DNA from: Myxacorys californica WJT36-NPBG1 | GTDB lineage: Bacteria; Cyanobacteriota; Cyanobacteriia; Leptolyngbyales; Leptolyngbyaceae | Assembly (NCBI GenBank): GCA_019359315.1 | Contig: JAHHHO010000007.1 | Location: 79,874-143,873 of the forward strand | Length of the DNA stretch: 64,000 nt | Reading direction: 5' to 3' | Part shown: piece by piece, positions 51,901 through 60,723 of the stretch | How positions within the stretch are numbered: the first letter of the stretch is position 1 | How the letters are laid out: each line of letters begins with the position of its first letter | Notes under the pieces: model-generated | The model's input: the letters and a program-made list of their open reading frames with translations, nothing else | Databases searched by the model: none | Told to the model about the DNA's origin: nothing | Made by a program: the position numbers and the translations under genes

Positions 51901-53793
51901 CTAAATGTTGATGCTGTTGGGAATCAGCGCCGGGTGCAAGTAGGGATAATCTATTCCTGCGTCTAGTTTTCGATGGGCGTTGCGATGATTGATCGTTGCT
52001 CCAATCTGCTCCAATTCGATCTGAAACTTTTGTAGAACTTGGCGATCGCATCCTTTATTAAACTGGACCATCTGAGAACTTCCCAACTGGCTCCAACGAA
52101 TGCCACTCAGGGCAAACGCAAGTTCCATCTGTCCTAAATCTTTTTCTGCATTTGGCAAGATCTCTTCCAACACGGCGGGAACATCGGGACGAGTATAGGC
52201 CGCAAGGGGCGAATTTGGCACAAAGCCAAAGTAATCAAATTGGCTAAAATTGACCGCCGCATGTTGAGCGCTACAGGTAAAGATAATTTGCGTGGCAACC
52301 TCAATCACTTGCTGCACGGTTGTAAACTGTCCTGGATGTTTGGCAGTTGGAAAGTCAGGCACACGTGAGTAAGACGGTAAATCGATCGCGAGTCCAGCTT
52401 CTTGTGCGATCGCGCTCGGAACCCAGTCGGGCGCTTGAGCAAATTCTTGCGGCGATCGCAGATTCAACGGTAAACCCAATTCTGCCGCCCACGCTTGTAG
52501 AAACGCATCGTGTTGAACTTCTACATCGGTTTGATAATACTGCTCTATGTAGTTAGCAACATATCGATGAATGGCGTCCCACACAAGTTGAGCATCATCC
52601 CGATAGGGGTAATCTGCTAAAAATTCGGGTTCAACGCCTCGCTTGTGAATGTCAGTCGGCAAGGCATGGCTAGAAAACGATGTGGCCCGATATGAACGGT
52701 TAATAATGGACAGTGAAACTGCTCTGGTGGGAGCCATTAAGGTATCGATCGCGGCTCCTTCTCCAAGCAAGATAGCGTTGCCACGGGTATTGATAGCCAG
52801 TAAGAATTTGAAGTGAGGACGCAGTAATTGATGCAGTGGATGCTGAGACGGCAAGCGGCGCGGGGTGGCGATCGCAAAGGCTTCCATTGCCAAATGGGTA
52901 AACCCTAAATGCGTCACTAATTCATGCTGCGTTACATCCGCAACTTGTACATAGAGCTTCGCCCGCATCCAATCATCTGCATCCTTTGGCGTGTAAACCT
53001 TGCCGCCTGGTTCAATTTGAATCAATAGCGGCTCTAATTCTTGATTGTTTTTATAGAAGAATGCTTTGGGACTGCCGACATAGCGCCCGATTTGCAACTT
53101 ATCTGAAGCGAGGTTTAGAAGCGGATACTCGATCGCAAACAAACGATTTTGCTCGGTGGCATCCGAGAGCAAAATCGTTTCACCATTCATTAAGGGATAG
53201 GCTTGATTCAGTCCTTCAAGCTGCGATCGCTCTTGCACACGCTGGATTTGAATGGGGTTTGGCCCCGCGAGACGCTGCCGAGCAAACTCGCGATCGCTGA
53301 GTCCTTCATCCCGTTTATGGATCGCTTTCATTGCTGGACGTTTGCGACCGTGCTGCTCTAGCGCCCCATAAAACTGGTCGCGTTGAGCTTCAAGTGTATC
53401 CGTTGTTTTCGCTGCTTTTTTAGCAGCTAACAGAGCTTCACCCATTGCCTTTCGCATCCGAACAAATTCGGAACTAAATTGTTCGTCAGGTGGCAAATTA
53501 AAGTTGAATAAATCAGACTGAAATACTTCTAGATCAACCAATAAAGTGGTTAGCTTCAGCCACGTTTCTTCTGCCGTTTTACCAAATTTTTCAAACCCTT
53601 CTAGCACCTCTAGAACAGGAGACGGAAGCTGAGCTTTAGCAACCCAATTCTCTCCAAGTTCGTCAATCAGATAGCGCAACATACCCTCTGTTCCTCGATG
53701 CGGAAAGATGCGAGAGGGGCCAGCGTCCGGATTTAAAGCGGTTGGATCGTAGCGATAAAAATCTTGTTGTAACTTGAGCGATTGATCAGACAT
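51901..53793 (-). CDS. lipoxygenase
   Basis: The product has 630 residues. The non-heme iron ligands are recognisable: HLGFTH within ELVTHLGFTHLAMEAFAIAT, the second site in SAQHAAVNFSQFDYFGFVPN, and the C-terminal Ile (NSINI). The segments between show the normal order, with LPSQHPLHQLLRPHFKFLLAINTRGN. No separate catalase-like or PLAT domain is present, so this is a compact bacterial-type lipoxygenase acting on polyunsaturated fatty acids. Regiospecificity cannot be read from sequence alone. It lies 72 bp upstream of cynS on the same strand. Confidence 0.94.
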   Translation of the reverse strand: MSDQSLKLQQDFYRYDPTALNPDAGPSRIFPHRGTEGMLRYLIDELGENWVAKAQLPSPVLEVLEGFEKFGKTAEETWLKLTTLLVDLEVFQSDLFNFNLPPDEQFSSEFVRMRKAMGEALLAAKKAAKTTDTLEAQRDQFYGALEQHGRKRPAMKAIHKRDEGLSDREFARQRLAGPNPIQIQRVQERSQLEGLNQAYPLMNGETILLSDATEQNRLFAIEYPLLNLASDKLQIGRYVGSPKAFFYKNNQELEPLLIQIEPGGKVYTPKDADDWMRAKLYVQVADVTQHELVTHLGFTHLAMEAFAIATPRRLPSQHPLHQLLRPHFKFLLAINTRGNAILLGEGAAIDTLMAPTRAVSLSIINRSYRATSFSSHALPTDIHKRGVEPEFLADYPYRDDAQLVWDAIHRYVANYIEQYYQTDVEVQHDAFLQAWAAELGLPLNLRSPQEFAQAPDWVPSAIAQEAGLAIDLPSYSRVPDFPTAKHPGQFTTVQQVIEVATQIIFTCSAQHAAVNFSQFDYFGFVPNSPLAAYTRPDVPAVLEEILPNAEKDLGQMELAFALSGIRWSQLGSSQMVQFNKGCDRQVLQKFQIELEQIGATINHRNAHRKLDAGIDYPYLHPALIPNSINI

Positions 53794-53913
53794 GGCTTAC
53801 CTCCACCTCTTGCGGCGGTGACGAATAGGACTAGGCAATCCTTCGGAGCTTTGACGAATCGAAATCAGGACACTCAGTAGCTTCACTGCCTGACTAACCG
53901 ATTCCGAGGCAAG

Positions 53914-53932
53914 GTTTTCTGATCAGGAAAAC
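53914..53932. promoter_or_regulatory. palindrome upstream of the lipoxygenase gene
   Basis: GTTTT-CTGATCAG-(G)-AAAAC is a perfect palindrome except for one extra G, located about 120 bp upstream of the lipoxygenase ATG. The length suits a dimeric regulator. No regulator is assigned. Confidence 0.45.
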
Positions 53933-53964
53933 TTTATAAAATGAAAAAATTATTCTGCGCAACA

Positions 53965-53995
53965 AAATGGGGACAGCATATCGCCGTCCCCATTT
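53965..53995 (-). terminator. hairpin after thf1
   Basis: AAATGGGGAC (53965-53974) pairs with GTCCCCATTT (53986-53995) around an 11-nt loop. It begins 22 bp past the thf1 stop on the minus strand. The T-tail is short (TTTTGTTG). Confidence 0.75.
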
Positions 53996-54017
53996 CTGAT
54001 TCAAACCTTAAGCGATG

Positions 54018-54740
54018 CTATGACCCGGAAGCAGCCTCATCCTTGGGCGCTTCAGAATTCGCGGCATCAGCTTTTGCTTGAGCGCGTTCTTCGCGTTTCT
54101 TGCGATCAACGATCAGCACATCAGCCATCATCGCCTGCACCTGCACCATCTTTTCGAGGTTGCTGCGATAGAGGTCTAGGTCTTTCTGGATTTTGTCTTC
54201 TGGCAAGTTCAGTGCTTGAGAGATTTGATTTAATGCCTGTGTCCGCTGCACTTCGTCTTTTACAAGATCCGCATCTGCGGTCTCTAGCAGGGTGAATAAG
54301 CCGATCGCAAACAAGCGACTGTATTTGAACTTGGCATCACCCGCAATGCTCTGTAGCGATTCGCGCAACGACGCGAGATCTGAAATCCCTTCGGACTTCT
54401 CTGGCATGAGAACGGTGTCCCAAGAAAAACGAGACGCTAGGGACAAAAGGTGTTGAGCATCTTGGCGGTATCTATCAGGATCGTCCTCAGTCGATCGACA
54501 TAGAGCGTTGAAGATCGATTCTTTGTCCTGCTCAGGACGATAGCCCTGCATAAAGCGATCGAAAGACGTGACAACGCCCAAGGCATAGATTGGGTTGTAG
54601 CGAAAGTCCACATTGACGGCGAGTAAATGCATCTCCACCATCAATTCTTCGACAACCCGACGGTAGATCGAGTTAACCGGGCGGGTGTGGAGGTTGTAAA
54701 ACGCTCGCTTGGTATCTGAAACGGTGCGGACTGTGTTCAC
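54018..54740 (-). CDS. thf1: thylakoid formation protein Thf1/Psb29
   Basis: The product has 240 residues and starts with GTG at 54740, giving the conserved MNTVRTVSDTKRAFYNLHTRPVNSIYRRVVEELMVEMHLL. The all-helical middle (NPIYALGVVTSFDRFMQGY, LYRSNLEKMVQVQAMMADV) and the charged Ala-rich tail are as expected. Thf1/Psb29 associates with FtsH and photosystem II in light acclimation and repair. The gene has its own terminator downstream. Upstream lie the inverted repeat arrays and grxC. Confidence 0.96.
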   Translation of the reverse strand: MNTVRTVSDTKRAFYNLHTRPVNSIYRRVVEELMVEMHLLAVNVDFRYNPIYALGVVTSFDRFMQGYRPEQDKESIFNALCRSTEDDPDRYRQDAQHLLSLASRFSWDTVLMPEKSEGISDLASLRESLQSIAGDAKFKYSRLFAIGLFTLLETADADLVKDEVQRTQALNQISQALNLPEDKIQKDLDLYRSNLEKMVQVQAMMADVLIVDRKKREERAQAKADAANSEAPKDEAASGS

Positions 54741-54782
54741 GATGTACTTGGGTGAGCTACGTTACTTTATTGTGTCACAAAC

Positions 54783-54960
54783 AGGGATGAGGGATGAGGG
54801 GTGAGGGATGAACTTTTAAAGGGATGAAAACTGAAGGATGAGGGATGAGTTTCTCAGAAGTCCGCCTAATCTGACGTTCAAGCATTCACAAATGGCAACC
54901 TCATTCCCATGCTTCCTCATCTTTATTCTTTCTCCCTCATCCCTATTTTCCCTTCCTCGC
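54783..54960. repeat. inverted pair of GGGATGA heptamer arrays (locus 3)
   Basis: Left array 54784-54850: four consecutive GGGATGA-type heptamers, then spaced copies (AAAGGGATGAAA, GAAGGATGAGGGATGAG). Right array about 54900-54960: inverted copies, including CTCCCTCATCCCTA. The right array is partly coding, as it forms the last codons of grxC. The 50 bp between them are unrelated. Confidence 0.85.
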
Positions 54961-55255
54961 TCAACATCAAATCCAGCTTTCCTTCGCGATCGAGAGCATA
55001 CAATTCATCACAGCCGCCAATGTGCTGATCGTTGATAAAAATTTGGGGAACGGTGCGGCGTCCGTTAGCACGGTTTGCCATTCTCACTCTGGCGGCTCCG
55101 TCGCCATCAATTTTGTAGTCAGTGAATTTCACGCCTTTCCAGCGCAACAGCAGTTTGGCGCGGATACAGTAAGGGCAGGTTTGCCACGTGTAAATTTCAA
55201 CGTTTGAGTTGAGCTGATCGGAAGTCCGTCCCAGTAGAAAGTCGAAGAACTGCAT
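54923..55255 (-). CDS. grxC: glutaredoxin 3
   Basis: The product has 110 residues. The active site CPYC is at 27-30 in VEIYTWQTCPYCIRAKLLL. The GSH-binding regions RRTVPQIFIND (TVP loop) and HIGGCDEL complete the fold. The normal family end (ALDREGKLDLML) is followed by SEEGKIGMREKE, encoded by repeat sequence, and the stop codon lies inside that array. It is a dithiol glutaredoxin reducing disulfides and ribonucleotide reductase with glutathione. Confidence 0.95.
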   Translation of the reverse strand: MQFFDFLLGRTSDQLNSNVEIYTWQTCPYCIRAKLLLRWKGVKFTDYKIDGDGAARVRMANRANGRRTVPQIFINDQHIGGCDELYALDREGKLDLMLSEEGKIGMREKE

Positions 55256-55314
55256 ATTTAATCGTCCCTTTACAGAAAGTTAAAGATAAAAAGCAAGTTG
55301 ATGAGCAAAATTCT

Positions 55315-55782
55315 TTACGAGAGTTTGGCGGTACATTCAAAAATCAATTTTTGATTCTCGATCGCGTACGGCTGAATTTCAAGCGCTCGACGAAAGGCTT
55401 GAATTGCTTCTCGATATTCGCCAATTGAGGCGAGAGATAGTCCTAACCCGTGCAGCGCCCCAAAATGGACGGGGACAAGCGCGATCGCTTGGCGACAGTC
55501 TGAGATCGCTTTTCGATAGTCTCCTTGCACAAAATACAGTACGGCTCGCCGATTCCAGGCTTCGGCAAAATCGGGCATTTGCTCAATGACTTCTGAGAGC
55601 AGCGCTTCCGCTTGAGCCGCTTCTCCTGCTTCTAGCAAGATTTGCGATCGCTGTAAGGTTTGCAGACCTGCTGCTCCTTTCTGACCAAACCACATTTGCC
55701 AAAGCGCTTGGGTTGCATCCGCCCGCACTGCTTCATCAGGGTTTTTGAGAGATTCAAGTAATGGAGAAAGCTCCGCGTCCAT
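55315..55782 (-). CDS. TPR-repeat protein
   Basis: The product has 155 residues with four to five tetratricopeptide-like helical pairs. The clearest are GEAAQAEALLSEVIEQMPDFAEAWNRRAVL, GDYRKAISDCRQAIALVPVHFGALHG and GEYREAIQAFRRALEIQP. No signal peptide or enzymatic motif is present. TPR proteins of this size serve as protein-protein adaptors; the partner is unknown. Confidence 0.88.
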   Translation of the reverse strand: MDAELSPLLESLKNPDEAVRADATQALWQMWFGQKGAAGLQTLQRSQILLEAGEAAQAEALLSEVIEQMPDFAEAWNRRAVLYFVQGDYRKAISDCRQAIALVPVHFGALHGLGLSLASIGEYREAIQAFRRALEIQPYAIENQKLIFECTAKLS

Positions 55783-55851
55783 AATTCGTAGGTTGGTGTT
55801 CGTGAACGATGAACTGCTTCGAGACTAAAGTTCTTTTAATACCCTACCTGG

Positions 55852-56733
55852 TTAGCGCGATCCTGCGGAGTTCTGCGAAGCAGATCGGGGGTCGAAGGCA
55901 TCTCGCAATCCGTCGCCTAATAGATTGAATGCCAACACAATCAAGGTGATAACAAGTCCAGGAAACAGAGTCGTCCAAGGCGAAGAAAGCGAATAGCCGC
56001 CTCGAAATGCATCGGCTAACAGAGTTCCGAGTTCGGGTGTAGGAGGCTGTGCGCCGAGTCCTAAAAACCCGAGTCCTGCTGCTTCTAAGGTAGCGGTTCC
56101 GAGGGAGAGCGTGGCTTGCACTACGAGCGGCGTCAAGCTAGCGGGCAGAATGTGTCGCCACAAGATGTGTAAAGGTGTTGCGCCAAGCGCTCTGGCGGCT
56201 TCGACAAATTCCTGTTCGCGCAGAGACAGAACCACGCTACGGGTGAGCCGGACGTAGATCGGAACTTGCACAACGGCAACGGCGATCATCACGCTTTGCA
56301 GGCTGGGACTGGTGACGGTCACAATTGCGATCGCAAGCAAAATCGACGGAAACGCCAGCACAATGTCCGTCATCCAACCAATGATTGCCTCTGACCAGCC
56401 CCGAAAATAACCCGCTATTAAACCCAACACAAGCCCAATTGAGGCTCCGAATCCAACAGCAACCAAACTAATGAGTAGTGAAGTCTGAATGCCGTACCAA
56501 ACGAGGGTGAATAAATCTCGTCCTAAGCCATCGGTTCCAAACAGGTGATTGGCACTGGGCGGAACCAGCCTTGCGAGGTAATCTCGATCGGTGGTCGGAT
56601 CATAAGGGTGAAGCAGGGGAGCAGCGATCGCCAAAATCAACAGTGCGATCGTCAAGACCAGTCCGATTCTGCCAGAAATCGACTGCCAAAATCGCCGTAG
56701 CGCTCGTCGTTCCGTTAACTTAATCGCAACCAT
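55852..56733 (-). CDS. ABC transporter permease, DppC/OppC type
   Basis: The product has 293 residues from ATG 56733; a GTG seven codons upstream is in frame. The N-terminal span and LFGTDGLGRDLFTLVWYGIQTSL are typical of OppC. The EAA loop (FVEAARALGATPLHILWRHILPAS) contacts the ATPase. Five more spans follow, with FLGLGAQPPTPELGTLLADAFRG in the C-terminal part. The natural substrate is a peptide, nickel or sugar-peptide, not decidable here. Its start is 22 bp from the bioF stop. The OppB-type partner is 59564-60613, with neither ATPase nor binding protein nearby. Confidence 0.92.
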   Translation of the reverse strand: MVAIKLTERRALRRFWQSISGRIGLVLTIALLILAIAAPLLHPYDPTTDRDYLARLVPPSANHLFGTDGLGRDLFTLVWYGIQTSLLISLVAVGFGASIGLVLGLIAGYFRGWSEAIIGWMTDIVLAFPSILLAIAIVTVTSPSLQSVMIAVAVVQVPIYVRLTRSVVLSLREQEFVEAARALGATPLHILWRHILPASLTPLVVQATLSLGTATLEAAGLGFLGLGAQPPTPELGTLLADAFRGGYSLSSPWTTLFPGLVITLIVLAFNLLGDGLRDAFDPRSASQNSAGSR

Positions 56734-56754
56734 ACTTCTCGAATAGCGACACAC

Positions 56755-57918
56755 CTAAACACACAATAAGCCGAATGCAGTGGCTAAACGATGAATTTGC
56801 TCAGGTTCATGAGTTGCCATGACGGTGAAGCGAATTCGGCTGGTCGGTACAGTCGGCGGACGAATTGCAGGAGCAAAAATTCCTTGTTCTTTTAGTGCTT
56901 GGCTCGTCTCTAAAGCGCTCTTGACGTTGGGAAACTGCACGCACAAAATAGGCGATTCGGACGGTAGTACCTTCAATCCAGTCTGTTGGAGGACAGTTTT
57001 AAGCGAGGTGACCAAATTCCAGAGGTGCTGTCTACGGTGTGGTTCTTGTTGCACAATGCGAATGGCTTCTAAGGCAGCGGCGGTATCTGCCGGAGAAAGT
57101 CCAGTCGTGTAAATCCAACTCGGGGCACGATTGCGAAGGAAATCGATTAGCGTTGCTGAGCCTGCAATGTAGCCACCTAAACTGCCTAGTGCTTTGCTGA
57201 GCGTTCCCATTTGAACAATCCTACGTCCAGTGCAGCCAAAGTGTTCGACACATCCGGCTCCCGTTTCACCCATTACGCCGGTTGCATGAGCTTCATCGAT
57301 CAATACCATGCACTCAAACTGATCGGCTAGGTTTAGGATCTCCGGCAATGGGCACAAATCGCCATCCATGCTAAACACGCTGTCCGTGAGAATAAGACAA
57401 CGCTGAAACCCGTCTCGCTGTTGAGCTAGGTTGTTGCTTAAATCCTCAATGTTGCAATGAGCATAATCCAGGATCGTTGCGCCGCTGATGCTCGCACCAG
57501 TCCTCAAACTGGAATGATTGTATTGATCTGCAAGAACTAAATCCCGCTTGCCAACCAGCGATGCGATCGCGCCTACATTTGCCAAATACCCAGAACTAAA
57601 GACAAGCGCATCTTCAGTTTGTTTAAGCGTTGCGATCGTGCGTTCTAAAGCTCGATGGAGTTCTCGGTGTCCAGTAATCAGGCGTGATCCGGTTGAACCT
57701 GTGCCATGTTCTTGAGTAGCGGCGATCGCAGCGGCAATTAAGCGATCGTCTCCTGCTAAGCCCAGATAATCATTGCTTGCAAAATTGAGATAAGGTCGTC
57801 CGTCAATCTTGATGGTTGCACCCGGACGACCGGAGATGGTGTTTGTTGATCGATACCAACCCGCTCGATGGATTGTGTCTAGCGATTGCTCAATCCAACT
57901 GTAGGGATTCGTGGTCAT
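56755..57918 (-). CDS. bioF: 8-amino-7-oxononanoate synthase
   Basis: The product has 387 residues. The alpha-oxoamine synthase signatures are [65 protein letters not shown] and the PLP lysine in [19 protein letters not shown]. It condenses pimeloyl-ACP (or -CoA) and alanine in biotin synthesis. Its start codon overlaps the stop of the small gene at 57915-58136 by 4 bp, and a permease gene follows it at once. Confidence 0.94.
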   Translation of the reverse strand: MTTNPYSWIEQSLDTIHRAGWYRSTNTISGRPGATIKIDGRPYLNFASNDYLGLAGDDRLIAAAIAATQEHGTGSTGSRLITGHRELHRALERTIATLKQTEDALVFSSGYLANVGAIASLVGKRDLVLADQYNHSSLRTGASISGATILDYAHCNIEDLSNNLAQQRDGFQRCLILTDSVFSMDGDLCPLPEILNLADQFECMVLIDEAHATGVMGETGAGCVEHFGCTGRRIVQMGTLSKALGSLGGYIAGSATLIDFLRNRAPSWIYTTGLSPADTAAALEAIRIVQQEPHRRQHLWNLVTSLKTVLQQTGLKVLPSESPILCVQFPNVKSALETSQALKEQGIFAPAIRPPTVPTSRIRFTVMATHEPEQIHRLATAFGLLCV

Positions 57919-58136
57919 GCCTTCTCATCCGGTTCAACATTGCGAATTTCAGCACTCTTACCGCGAACGGGAGGTAGTTTATCGACTAAACCCATTTCAA
58001 ACGCCACATCCGGCAGTTCTCCTGAAATGTAGTGTCCGGGTTGGTAGACTCTGCCCGGTGTAAAGCATAATTGCCGCAGTTGCACGACTTCTTCCGCTAA
58101 AAACATGGCGCGAGACATGCGACGCTCGATTCCCAT
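57915..58136 (-). CDS. 73-residue protein overlapping bioF
   Basis: The product ([52 protein letters not shown]) has no signal peptide or membrane segment. I recognise no named domain. Its stop overlaps the bioF start by 4 bp, which indicates translational coupling and supports a real gene. It follows the DUF1823 gene by 23 bp. Confidence 0.72.
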   Translation of the reverse strand: MGIERRMSRAMFLAEEVVQLRQLCFTPGRVYQPGHYISGELPDVAFEMGLVDKLPPVRGKSAEIRNVEPDEKA

Positions 58137-58159
58137 TTTGCCAACCTCTTGAATACTAT

Positions 58160-58525
58160 TTAAATGCTAATTCCATTTTGCTGCATGTAGCTTAGCAGCC
58201 AATTTGCCATCGTTGCCCGTCTAGTTTTGCGAGGAATCAGTTCACCGACTTTATAGCCCGCAAAGCCGAGTTTTTCTTTAAGAAGCTGTTTGTTTTCGGG
58301 AGGCAGCGATCTCGTCAGCTTCACGGCTGCCGGACGACTTTCAATAAAATTAGGCGGTTCAGGATAGACGTCTCGCCACTCAGGAGTTACATTTGTTGTC
58401 TTCCACGTTTCGTCGTAGCGGTAGCCCAAACAATGCCAGACGAGACGATTGGTCGTGTCATCATCAAGGGTGTCGTTGAGAATTGCCCAGATGGTATCGG
58501 TTGTCAGGGGTGGCAAATCAGACAT
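58160..58525 (-). CDS. DUF1823 family protein
   Basis: The product has 121 residues. The conserved pattern begins LPPLTTDTIWAILNDTLDDDT, followed by LVWHCLGYRYDETWKTTNV, EWRDVYPEPPNFIESRPA and GELIPRKTRRATMANWLLSYM. This is a cyanobacterial and plastid-lineage family of unknown function. It is the first gene of the tightly spaced DUF1823-small gene-bioF-permease unit. Confidence 0.85.
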   Translation of the reverse strand: MSDLPPLTTDTIWAILNDTLDDDTTNRLVWHCLGYRYDETWKTTNVTPEWRDVYPEPPNFIESRPAAVKLTRSLPPENKQLLKEKLGFAGYKVGELIPRKTRRATMANWLLSYMQQNGISI

Positions 58526-58626
58526 GGCAAGACCTGCGATCGTTCACTTAGCATCGTATATTGATCTACCGAAAAAGGTTGTGAGCGCCTTCTGCTCTTG
58601 TTCTTGACACTAAAAAACTTGACATC

Positions 58627-58657
58627 AAAAAATCGGAGACAGGATTGCCCCCGATTT
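58627..58657 (-). terminator. rho-independent terminator of the 58677-59045 gene
   Basis: On the minus strand AAATCGG (58657-58651) pairs with CCGATTT (58636-58630) around a 14-nt loop, and the stem runs into six Ts (58632-58627). It lies 20 bp past the stop. Confidence 0.75.
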
Positions 58658-58676
58658 AACAATTCAAAACAGCAGT

Positions 58677-59045
58677 TTAACGAGCTACATCTTTCGCAAG
58701 GTCTGCAGCGTCCTTGCCTTTACCCTCAGCTTTTTCTAGCCCTCTCTTGAGCTTGCTCTCAATCGTATCGCTTCCAGAATTGCTGGGACGCTTCTGGTCT
58801 TCGATTCCAGCGGTACCCTGAATTTCGTTCAGTCCACCTGCTTGTCTTTCCTGAATTCTCTCTAAAGACTTGGGGCCACCATCGTTGATCGCGTCTACCG
58901 CAGTCTTTTCATAGGTCTTCGCAGGCTCAGTCGCCTCACCCTTCATGGGAGTTGCGATCGCAGATGGAATAACAGTTAAGAACACCAATAATGCACATAC
59001 GCAAACGGTTAGTAAGGCACGTACTTTTGTTAACATAGACTTCAT
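58677..59045 (-). CDS. secreted small hydrophilic protein
   Basis: The product has 122 residues; the start may be at the second Met, three codons on. A signal peptide (VRALLTVCVCALLVFLTVIPSAIA) ends near residue 32. The mature part is charged and Gly-rich (NDGGPKSLERIQERQAGGLNEI, SKLKRGLEKAEGKGKDAADLAKD) and probably disordered or helical, similar in style to cyanobacterial low-temperature- or desiccation-induced proteins. No family can be named with confidence. Confidence 0.75.
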   Translation of the reverse strand: MKSMLTKVRALLTVCVCALLVFLTVIPSAIATPMKGEATEPAKTYEKTAVDAINDGGPKSLERIQERQAGGLNEIQGTAGIEDQKRPSNSGSDTIESKLKRGLEKAEGKGKDAADLAKDVAR

Positions 59046-59224
59046 ACAATATCCTCCAAAAAGGCAATAGATTTCTCTCTAGGCTCTTAACCTTCAAGAA
59101 CCCATAAGAGCTGAATTTAATTCATGTCCATCTACTCAAACTTCAAGGTTCTGTCACATCTGCAACGAGGATGAACTTGCCGGGTTTGCTTGCCCTTCTT
59201 ATGGAGGATGAGAAGGAAAATTAA

Positions 59225-59530
59225 TTATGCTTTCGACAAAAAATCGATGCTTGGCAGTAATGGATCTTTAACCATGCCAACGCCTTTGTAACCCCAGCGC
59301 TTTAGAACACTCGCAAGTTGCGAGCTGGGTAGGGTTTCGGTTGTGAAGCGATCGCGCACATCTGCCCCAAATTTGTTGAGATACATTAGCACATCAGAAT
59401 GTTCTGAAAATACCAAAACATATCCGTCTGAAGGCGATCGCGACTTTTCATCCTCTGCTTGATTGGGATAAGCCGCTAAATAACTCCCGTCTATGCGAGA
59501 GCGAATCAGGTAATACGACTGAGAGAACAT
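59225..59530 (-). CDS. hypothetical protein
   Basis: The product has 101 residues with no signal peptide or membrane segment. The N-terminal SQSYYLIRSRIDGSYLAAYP and the middle DGYVLVFSEHSDVLMYLNKFGADVRDRFTTE suggest an alpha/beta fold. The pattern recalls small cyanobacterial conserved proteins, but no name is justified. It is 33 bp downstream of the OppB-type permease gene on the same strand. Confidence 0.7.
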   Translation of the reverse strand: MFSQSYYLIRSRIDGSYLAAYPNQAEDEKSRSPSDGYVLVFSEHSDVLMYLNKFGADVRDRFTTETLPSSQLASVLKRWGYKGVGMVKDPLLPSIDFLSKA

Positions 59531-59563
59531 AAGCGATTCAAACTTTAAAGTTCTGCATTGCCA

Positions 59564-60613
59564 TCAATTCATATCTGCCAATTTGATTCGAGGATCAACT
59601 GCTTTTAATAGCAAATCAGCAATCAGGTTGCCCACAATTAGCATGACCGCTCCCATCATCAGACTTGCCATAATCAGGTACAAATCTTGGGCTTGCACCG
59701 CTTGCAAAATCAGCCGTCCAAGACCAGGCCAATTGAAGAAAAACTCTGTAATAAACGCACCGCTCAACAAACTTGCAAACTCAAATCCCAGCAGTGTGAT
59801 GAGTGGATTAATGGCATTTCTTAACGCATGAACATAGATAACTCGATTTTCAGGTAAACCCTTTGCTCGTGCCGTCTGAATGTAATCTTGCCGCAACACA
59901 TCGAGCAGTTGGCCCCGCATAATGCGCTGCAATCCAGCAAAACTTGTCACACTCAGCGCGATCGTGGGCAAAATTACGTGCCAACTCACATCCAGAAACT
60001 TGCCAAACCAGTTTAAATCTGCAAAATCAACACTCGTCATATCTCCAACCGGAAACAAAGGCGACGTGTTCTGCGCCAAAATCAGCAGCAGCAGCGCCGT
60101 GATAAAGCTTGGAAATCCCTGTCCGGTGTAGCTAATGAGTTGAAGAACCCGATCGATCCAGCGCTGTTGGTGGATCGCGGCAAGGATGCCCATTGGAATG
60201 GCGATCGCCCATGTCAACACCAGCGACGTAATCGCGATCAGCAGCGTCGCTGGAACTCGTTCCCACAGCAGCGACACGACAGAGCGGTTGTAGACAAAGC
60301 TCGTGCCAAAATCTCCTCTGGAGATGATGTTCCACACCCAACGAAAATATTGCTCAATCCAGGATTTGTCTAATAAAAACTGACGTCTCAGTTGATCGAT
60401 GCGTTCGGGGGAAATTTTAGGATTTTCTCGCAACGTATCGAGATAATCTCCGGGCGCAAGCTGAATGATGAAGAAGCTCAGTGCCGAGGCAAGAAATAAA
60501 GTTAACAGCGCTTGTAATAATCGCTTGATGACGTAAACCGTTGTTTCACTTGCGATCGCGTCTACAAACCGATTAATGCCAGACTTTAGGGTTCCACGGG
60601 GAGAAGTTGTCAT
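59564..60613 (-). CDS. ABC transporter permease, DppB/OppB type
   Basis: The product has 349 residues from ATG 60613; TTG 60619 is also in frame. The first span (LLQALLTLFLASALSFFIIQLAPGD) is diagnostic of OppB-family permeases. The EAA loop is DYIQTARAKGLPENRVIYVHALRNAINPL, and FFNWPGLGRLILQAVQAQDLYLIMA follows. It is likely the partner of the OppC-type permease at 55852-56733, but five genes intervene. Substrate is unknown. Confidence 0.92.
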   Translation of the reverse strand: MTTSPRGTLKSGINRFVDAIASETTVYVIKRLLQALLTLFLASALSFFIIQLAPGDYLDTLRENPKISPERIDQLRRQFLLDKSWIEQYFRWVWNIISRGDFGTSFVYNRSVVSLLWERVPATLLIAITSLVLTWAIAIPMGILAAIHQQRWIDRVLQLISYTGQGFPSFITALLLLILAQNTSPLFPVGDMTSVDFADLNWFGKFLDVSWHVILPTIALSVTSFAGLQRIMRGQLLDVLRQDYIQTARAKGLPENRVIYVHALRNAINPLITLLGFEFASLLSGAFITEFFFNWPGLGRLILQAVQAQDLYLIMASLMMGAVMLIVGNLIADLLLKAVDPRIKLADMN

Positions 60614-60723
60614 TGCCAAGCTGCATGGGGAATGAATAGTGATTATAGCGATGATCTCTCTCTAGTTCTGATCAAATACTTCTGATCAAATCGCTTAATG
60701 GCTCATTAGTAGAGAGACAGTTA

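Noticed and set aside
55863..55895. GCGAAGCAGATCGGGGGTCG resembling the palindromic repeat at 41640-41660
   Set aside because: It is within the C-terminal codons of the permease gene and the match is short; chance cannot be excluded.
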